Source of the DNA: Pavlovales sp. CCMP2436
Lineage: Eukaryota; Haptophyta; Pavlovophyceae; Pavlovales
Assembly (NCBI GenBank): GCA_026770615.1
Contig: MU631378.1
Location: 186,852-199,254 of the forward strand
DNA length: 12,403 nt
Reading direction: 5' to 3'
Shown: positions 1 through 8,471 of the stretch, in pieces
Numbering within the stretch: the first letter of the stretch is position 1
Layout of the letters: the number at the start of each line of letters is the position of its first letter
Notes under the pieces: model-generated
What the model was told of the DNA's origin: nothing
Database searches by the model: none
The model's input: the letters and a program-made list of their open reading frames with translations, nothing else
Program-made: the position numbers and the translations under genes

Positions 1-25
1 GGGGGGGGGGGGGGGGGGGGGGGGG
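1..25. repeat. Poly-G tract at window start
   Basis: There are 25 consecutive G at the very edge. It lies in the intron after exon 17. Similar shorter G runs occur at about 1259-1277, 2919-2930, 3139-3148, 3715-3737, 9050-9062 and 9227-9238. Confidence 0.95.
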
Positions 26-89
26 CATTATTGAAGGAATTATATATATTCGGCTTCTTCATCATTTTCCACTTCTGCCAGTTCCCCAT

Positions 90-178
90 TTCGGCGTAGC
101 GCGTAGGAGCCTGCGTCGGAGCGCTAAGATCAGTTTGACTTGAACTTTCACGCTGCCAGCCAGAATTCCCCTATATTA
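90..178 (+). repeat. Dispersed repeat, copy 1
   Basis: It shares TTTCGGCGTAGCGCGT-type sequence and GCTAAGATCAG, then CCAGCCAGAA and ATTAATAT, with the inverted copy at 4299-4396. It shares the right half with 9572-9628. It lies in the intron downstream of exon 17, and bases 1-216 contain no gene that I can see apart from this and the poly-G tract. Confidence 0.7.
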
Positions 179-216
179 ATATATCAGTGGCTCCTTTTTT
201 ATATTTTTTTAAGTAC

Positions 217-284
217 CTCTGCGCGGGCGCGAGGCCTATGACCGCCGGGATAAACCACACAGGCTCCAACAGGGCACGCAGCTC
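217..284 (-). CDS. Exon 17 (68 nt, phase 0 to 2), last exon in window
   Basis: The acceptor is CCATAACAG and the donor is GCAGAG followed by GTACTT. It reads ELRALLEPVWFIPAVIGLAP then AQ, with the arginine split across the junction. It continues the hydrophobic helix pattern of exon 16. No stop codon is present, so the gene runs on past base 1. Confidence 0.74.
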
Positions 285-3200
285 CTGTTATGGTGTTAGT
301 GTTATTAGTATTAGTATCGTTGTTATTGATGTAATAATGATGATTAGGATGATGATGATGATGATGATTAGTAGTGTTGCTATTGTTGCAATGATCATTG
401 TTGCCGTTATTGTTATGATGATATTGATGATGACGATAATGATCGTAATTGCTATTGTGATTGCTATTATTAGTTATTACCATCCAATGGGCGGCGAGCA
501 CTGCCGACGCGTCGCGCCCGCTCAGCAGCAGCATAATTTTTTCTTTTCTTCTTCTTCTTCTTCTTTTTTCTGCTTCTTCTTACTATCGCTATTGTTATTG
601 CTATTGCTATTATTGCCATTATTTCTGCTATTATTACCATCCAATGGGCGACGAGCACAGCAGACGCGTCGCATCCACTCAGCAGCATCATTGTTGTAGC
701 TGTCATTTTTATTTCTTCTTCTTCTTCTTCTTCTGACTATCACTATTCTTCTTCTTTTTCTTCATTACCATCCAATGGGCGGCAAGCACAACCGACGCAT
801 CACGCCCGCTCAGCAGCAGCAACACAGCACGGAGGGAGCGGTCGACAGCGGGGGCGGCGCGGAAGGGGGCGCGCGCGCGTGCGAGGGTCTCCTCGTCTAG
901 GACTGTCACAGGAGGGGGGGGAGGGGGAGGATAAGGGGAGGGGAGGGTGTAAGCTTGAGATCGAGGGTAAGATAAAACAGGATAAATAATATATGTAAAT
1001 CATATAATAGATGCGGTCGCGTGCGCGAGCATCAACTTGGGCAAATGCTGGAGCCAGCTCTCGGTTGCTAGTTAATAAAGAGCGCAATGGCTAAAAACCA
1101 GTTTACAGTTTACAGTTTTTCGCAATGAAAATAGCATTTGTTAATCCCTTGCCGACAAGGGATTAACAAAGAACAGGGTCCTGGCTCCAGCAGATAATAA
1201 ACATAAAATCATTGGAATTGCGGCTCAGTTGCGTGTCAGGCTAGCTACGAGTGTGTGTGGGGGGGTGGGGGGGGGGTATTCACCTCTCTCCAACGTGGCA
1301 GTTGCGTGCGCGAGCATCAGCTCGGCCAATTTAATTAACATAAAACTATTGCTGTTGCGGCTAATCAGAGTCAGGCCAGCTGGAGGGTGGGAGGGAAGGG
1401 AGGGTGGTGGGGTTATTTTTGCTTATTGTTATTCACCTCTCTCCAAAGCGGCAGTTGCGTGCGCGAGCATCAGTTCCGGGACGAGTGCGCGCAAGTGCGC
1501 CGGATCCGAGCCCACCCAGTCCGGGAGAAGCTGAGAGAGTCCGGGAGAGTCCGGTAGCAGCTGAGAAAGTCCGGGAGAATCCGGGAGCACCTGAGAAAGC
1601 CCGGGAGAGTCCGGGATACGCCCGTAAAGTCTGGGAGAGTCCGGGAGAAGCTGAGAAAGTCCGGGACTTGCCGTGCCGTCCCCAGTGTCCGATTTCCCAG
1701 TGTCCAACAGGTCACTCAAAGCCCACAGTGTCCGCTCCCCCAGTGTCCGAGCGCGCCACTCAGCAGGCTGGGAGGGAGACGGGTTGCCCCCCGCCTACGT
1801 GAATATAATGTGTATCTATCTATTAATGACAGCAAGAGTATATTCATGTAGTTATGTCTACTTACATATGTAGCTACATATAAACACGCACACACACGTA
1901 CACACAGACACAGACACACATAAATAAATAAATACGAGTGTGTGTACGTGTGTATGTGTATGTAAATGTAGTCCATAATATAGATAGATAGATAGATGAG
2001 TATGTGTGTGTTTATATGTTCTGTTTGTGTTCGTAGTCAGTACCTGTGCCGTCTCTGCAACTGACCAGCGCAGCCTCGGCAGCTCCTCGAGCGTGGGCGG
2101 TGGTGTGAGGGCGGGAAAGAGGAGGCCTGCGGTCTGCGCAGCCAGCGCCGCGGTCTGTCCGCCTGCCTGCGTTGCACATGCGCCAAAGCCCGCCGCGCGC
2201 GCGCCTGCATCATTGGCACCACCAGCGCTCGTGCCGGTAGCAACATGAGCCGTAGTAGTAGCAGCAGCAGCGACAGCAGCAGCAGCAGGAGCAGGAGGAG
2301 CAGCAGCTGCAGTAGCAGCAGCAGCAGCAGCAGCAGCGGTAACGGTATTCTTTGCGGCGGAAGTGGCAACGGCAGCGGCAGCATTGGGTGCAACAGTGGC
2401 AGCAGCGGCGGCAGCAGCAACGATTGCAGCGGCAGCAGCAGTGGGTAGCTCTGCATCTGCAAATGTTGCGATGGCGGCTGCAAAGTTGTCCCCTCTGCCC
2501 ACCGCGGCCTCGACTGATGCGCGCAGCGTGTGCTCCTCGCCGCTACGCCCGCTCTCGTGACTGGTGCCGATGCCGTTGCCATTGTTGTCACTGGTGCTTT
2601 TGCTGATGCCGCTGAACGAGAGAGCCGAGTGGTGCTGCGCAGCTAATGCACTCACCGCCTGTTACTTAGTACATATAATATCGCCAGGGCTACTTACGCA
2701 CATAAGTGTTGTAAATATCGTTTGAGCTACTTACATACGTGAGGTATGAACGAATTACACAACAGGACTAGGGCAACCCCCCCCCACCCCCCCCACAACA
2801 TACCCTCTGTGCGCGCAGGCAATTTCACCGTCTCCGAGGGCTGAGGCTACGGTATAATATATGACTTATGGGAAATAAAGGGCTTTGGCAGATTGGAGAG
2901 GTGGAGAGGGGCGCGCCGGGGGGGGGGGGGTTACCCTCTTGACATGCAGCTGAGCAGGACAAGACTAGGGCGACCCCCCCCCCTCCCCCCCCCTATCAAC
3001 ATACCCTATGGGGGGGGTTACCCTATGGGCGTGCAGCTGCTTTCGATTTCACCCCCTCCAAGGGCTAGGGCTGCGGTATAATATATGACTGATGGGAATA
3101 TAGTGCTTTGGCAGCTTGGAGGGGTGGAGAGGGGCGCGGGGGGGGGGGTATAACACACCCTCTGGGCGTGCAGCCGCATGCACTCGATCATCCCGAGCTG

Positions 3201-6200
3201 AAGTGCTCTGCGCGCGCCCACCACGCCCGCCGGTCTGTAAACCTCCAGCGCTGCCAGCTGCGACCCGTAACCGCCAGTACCTATCGATATTAAATTGTTA
3301 TTTGTATTGTTTATGAGGATTATTAGTACTATTTCTGCTAACCTCGAGCGATGCCAGCTGCGACCCGTAACCGCCAGTATCGATTGCTATTGCTATTATA
3401 ACTATGATGATTATTATGATCATGATTACTATTGTGATTATTATTGTTATTATTTGTTATTAATAGTAACCACCAGTACCTATTGCTCTTAATCAGATTA
3501 ATAATAATAGTTGTAGTATTATTTATAATAATTATTAGTATTATTTATTAATATTATAAGTATTATTATTATCATCAATATTAATATTATTATAATTAGT
3601 TACCGCTCGTACCTATCGATTGCAAATGTGTGTGGGGGGGGAGGGATGTGAAGAAGGAGAGGAAATGTGTTAGCCAGCCTTAGCAATGTTACACTGCCTG
3701 TTGACTGTTTATGAGGGGGGTGGGGGAGGGGGGGGGTGTGGGGAGGGGTAAGCCAGCGTAAGCAGTGTTACACTGACTAAGTTACCTTACATTGGCTGTT
3801 GATTGATAAAGGGGGGAGGGTTGGGAGGGCGTTGGACAGGAAGCTCACCGCCACTTCCGTAACCACTTTCTGGGACAGCTGCGTCCGCTACGGAAATATC
3901 CGTAGCAGCTTGTTGCGCGGGCACCTCGTAGTTGTAACGGACCAGCAACAGCGACGCGGCCGGCTGCGCAGTTAATATTAAAAAAGAAAAGAAAAGAAAA
4001 AATAGTTCTTTTAACGTCCCCCGACTTGCAGCCTGAAGGCGTACGGGCATGACATCAATATGTAATTAATAGTATTAGCGGCTCAGCAGTGTTCAACAGG
4101 TGGTATTCACTCACAGACTTGGTCGATATAATATGTAATTAATAGTAGTAGCGGCTCAGTATGGTTCCACAGGTAGTGTTAACTCACAGACTTGGTCGAC
4201 GTCGGACATTAGTCCTGGCAGCAGGGAATATATTATATCGGTAGAAAATGTAGAGAGCACAATTTGGCGCTCATCGCTTTCAGTTGTGTGATAAATGTAT
4301 TAATGTAGGGGGGTTTTGGCTGGCGGTATGACAAATTAAGCTGATCTTAGCGCCCACACACAGGCTCCGACGCGCTACGCCGAAGTGGGGAACATGGAAG
4401 ATGTAATATAAGTAGATACTGTGGATAAAAGAACAGGTGTGTGTGTGTGTGTGTGTTTGCGTGTTTGTGTGCGTGTGAGTGTGTGTGTGCGCGTGTGCGT
4501 GTGTGTGAGTGTGTGTGTGTGTGCGTGTGATGGGCTGTAGGACTTGTGCTCAGTCTAATTCTTGATTTAGGTGCAGTGCTCAACTGTCGGCGAACAATTC
4601 AGATGCTTTTCTTTCCTCGGCTGTCGGATTACAGTAGCCATGCTCCTACGCCCAGACCAGAGGCTGCAGGTGGGGAGGCGTAAAAAAAAAAAAAAAGCAC
4701 CTGTGTCTGGGCGGCCGAGTTCCCACTTTCGCCCGAAAGAGCGTTCTCGCCCAAAATACCGTTACGCGCAGCGGCGGTGGGTGAGCGGGGCCTTGGCCTG
4801 TTTGGCCGCACCAGAGTCGAGACTTTCGCAGTAACCGCCAGCAGGCCCACTCCCCCGCCAGCGCTAATCCCCACCCCAGCACCCCCGGTGCCACCTCCGT
4901 TGCCGGGGGCCGCGGCGGTGCTGCGCAGGACGGCTTCCTGTTAGTGAGATAATCCATTTCTTTTTGTTCCGTATGCGCATGAGCAGAGGTACTATCCTTA
5001 TGGTTGTTTTTATGAAGTTTTGACTACTATTAACATTGTTTTTGTATTCTTAGTTTTCACACAGTTTTTACTAGTATTATGATTGTACCTCAGCCGCCTC
5101 CCCCAGCAGCACACGCGCCTGCGACGGCACACGCTCGTGCGCCTGCCTGCCCTCGCCAACGCCCCAACCCCCACCACCACCCCCACCACAACCGCTAGGA
5201 GCAGCAGCAGCAGTAGAGCTGTCAGCAGCAGGGGGGGCAGCGGATGTCGCCGAGGCGCGCAGCATCGCACAAATGGCAGACGCACCGCCCGCAAGTGCGT
5301 GTGCCACCTACGGACAGTCAGGGTTAGAGTGGTCCGAGCAGACAGTCAGAGCGGACAGTCAGGATAGACAGTCAGAGTGGACAGTCAGGATAGACAGTCA
5401 GAGCGGATAGTCGGTGTAAGATGGCAGCCGAACCGCCCACATAGAAAGTTGTGCGCATATTCTCTGTAAGAGTAGCACACAAAGATTTTCAGGGAATACG
5501 CATACAGAGTAGCGCGATGGAGAGTGTGCAACAACTCGTGACAGCAGATTATTTTGCATCAGGACTCGGCCGAATCCGAAGTAGCTGTGAAACAAAGGCA
5601 GTTGCAAAGTGGAGAATGTGCGCGTCACCTTCCGGTCCAAGGCAGAGCAGAACAGCGCGTCTGCCGCCGCTAAGACCACGACCGCGCGCGCGGAGAGGAG
5701 CTCGGTGCTCTCGGCGGACAAGTCCACGGAGCTGCTGACGGCGCTGTCGCCCACTGGCGCCACAGTGCCCGCAGCCACAGTGCCCGCAGCCGCCCCAGTG
5801 TCCGCAGCCGCCCCAGTGTGCGCAGCTGCCCCAGTGTCCGCGTCCCCGTTGCAGAGCAGCAGCACACCCACCACCGCCCAGCCCCGGTCACCGTGGTTGA
5901 TGACGAGCGGCAGGGCGGTGCAGGCGATCTTTTGAACCTTTTTGTGTCTCTGACCAGCCGATTCGCCCCCTTCCCTGTTATGGTAGTACGATTAGTATTA
6001 TTATACACAAATATCAGCAAGAGATTTTGTTATCTTTTGAACCTTTTTATGCCTCTGACATGCCGATCCACCCCCTCCCCTATTAGCTTGATGCGTATTA
6101 TAATTACCAAATATCAGCAGAAGATCTTTGAACCTTTTTGTGTCTCTTTATTACCATATATCAGCAAAGCAATTCCAGGCAATGCAATTCAGAGCTGCAA

Positions 6201-8430
6201 ACTCATTTTTATAATTAATGAAATAGTTAATTATTAGAAGGAAATATATCAGCAGCAGATTTATTCATTGATTTATGGACTTCATAACTTAATGAAATAT
6301 TTATGTCTTATGAATTATTTTAGCATTATTATGAGTAGTATCAGTAGTAGTATTATAGTATCTATAATATAGTACCTGCTCCCACTGCAGATATCATGTA
6401 AGCCATGCCGAAGGCACTGGTGGGTGTGTTGAAGGGTCATCATAACGTTATAACGTATAACAAAGCAATGGGCGACGCAGCGCTCAGACCAGTACAACTT
6501 CCAGGACAGTCAGATGCCAGCTTGAATTCCTAACAGTAATATAATGAGGTACCTGCTCCCTCCCCCTCTCGCGTCTGCAGCAGCCTTTGCGAGGCAAAGC
6601 GAGACGGGACGTGCGGCGGCGGCGGCGGAGGTAGCAGCGGCGGCGAGGCGCAACACGTGCGCAACTGCCAGGCGCGCTGCGAAGGAAGCCAGACGGCCCT
6701 CGGGCTCTCCGTACAGTCCGGAAGGGAGTCTCGTAGTAGCAAGGGGAGCCGGGCTGCGCCCGAAATGTCCGGCGTGCGAGAGTCCGGTAGTGATTCCGGG
6801 AAGGAGGCCGGAGAGTCCGAGTGGGTGGCCCGGTGTGGCAGCCACCAGCAAAGCCGGATTCCCGTACTCCCTCCCGGACTCCTCCTTTCTTACAGACTCC
6901 TTTCTTACGGACTCGTCAAACCCGCCACAGGCTAGAGAGTCCGGGAGGGAGGAGTCCGGTAAAAGTCCGGTGGAATAGTCCGGGAAGAAGGAGGGGTCCG
7001 GGGATTTCCTAGGTTCCCCTCTGGCTGCCAATGAATCCGGGAGTGGTCCGGTGAAATCCGGGAGGGAGCAGGAGTTCGGGAAAAAGAGCGCAGTCGGCGT
7101 CAATCCCCTTGCACACACGTCACACACATTCACACACATAGGTTATCACACAAACATTCACGCACACGTCACGCACACATCACACGCACACACACACACG
7201 CATCATACACACATCACACACACATCACACACACATCACACACACACACAGGTGCATCAGTTGCAAGGGGCAAAGACAGGTAAGGCGCACGATATTTAGA
7301 TTATTAGTTATTACATATCAACAGTTGCAAAGGGGCAGAGGCGGGTCAGGCGATAGACTGTCATACACAAAAATGTTTTATAAAGATGAATGCATAGGGC
7401 AGAGGCAAGTCAGGCAATAGACTGTCATACACATAAATGTTTTATAAAGATTTATGCATAGGACAGAGACAGGTCAGGCGATATGGTGATGGCAGTGATT
7501 TATACGTCATTACCCATCACGTATGTCTTTACACATCGCTTTTGCTATTACACATCAACATAAACAGCAGCTCAGCAGTGTGTGATACTTATGTTATTAG
7601 TTATTACATATCAGCATAAACTGTGGCTCGGCAGTGTGTGACAGGCGACAAGTCTGAGACTGACACATCGATAATTATAGCGTATATTATTCCTGCAGCC
7701 TCTGCCACTGCACTACAAATTTAAGCGTCAATCTCAGCCATATTAAAATTATGATGTGCATTTATACTGTATTTATTATAGCTGCCGGCCTTTGCCCCCA
7801 CCTCCGCCATAGCCGCCATTGCGCTATCATTATTTATACTGTGTTAAATATACCTATGATGCACCTTTTTTTTTATAATACTTATTGATTTAATAATACC
7901 TGCCCTCTGTCCCCACCTCCGTCATTGCCCTGTAGTTAAGTGTATATTCTTAATTTATAATACTACTACTTTGAAACGTGCTTACCTTCCGGCCTCTGTC
8001 CCCACCTCCGCCATTGCACGCACCACCCGGACCGCCACACTTTTCAAATCCGGCGCACCCCCGGTTTTGTCAAAAGACGTTGCCGCGCTGCGTAACCGCA
8101 ACTGCCTGCGGTGGGTTCAATATGGATGCGTACACAAATAGGGCGGGTGTTTAATACAGTATTATATGGTATAGGATTATATATACATGCCTGCGTTAGG
8201 TTGGATTTGCGTGACCGCTACTATCTGCGATGGGGTAAATATGGGTGTAACAGATGGGTAAATATGGGTGTAACAGATGGGTGATGTATAGGAATGTAAT
8301 ATAAGTACTGTATATGGAACACACCTTTGCGCATGGCTGCTTCTGCGGAGCAGCGCTGTGACTCCCTCGCCCAGAGCAGTGGCTACGGCCATCACCTAAT
8401 TATTTAATGGTAATTAATTAATTAGAAATA

Positions 8431-8471
<41 letters not shown>

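Noticed and set aside
187..699. Long plus-strand open frame with Met/Ile/Val runs and poly-Ser/Phe/Leu
   Set aside because: It is a translation of GAT/TTC microsatellites and of antisense exon 16 copies. The real coding signal here is on the other strand with splice sites.
1138..1169. Rho-independent terminator
   Set aside because: The hairpin has no T-tail and lies in a eukaryotic intron within a larger foldback with 12-bp inverted ends.
5311..5412. CRISPR-like spaced repeat
   Set aside because: It is a 13/26-bp contiguous tandem repeat with no unique spacers, in a eukaryotic intron.
5609..5935. Plus-strand Ala/Pro-rich open frame opposite exon 9
   Set aside because: The minus-strand reading has a TAACAG acceptor, a GT donor and phase agreement on both sides. 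The plus-strand one has none.
6376..6416. 41-base potential exon (AFGMAYMISAVGA) with AG and GT
   Set aside because: It runs from phase 2 to phase 1 and so breaks the frame into exon 9, while exon 8 joins exon 9 perfectly without it. I treat it as a relic of the exon 8 donor side.
7112..7250. Centromere- or telomere-like repeat
   Set aside because: It is an ordinary CA-rich microsatellite of about 140 bp, with no higher-order structure or telomere motif.
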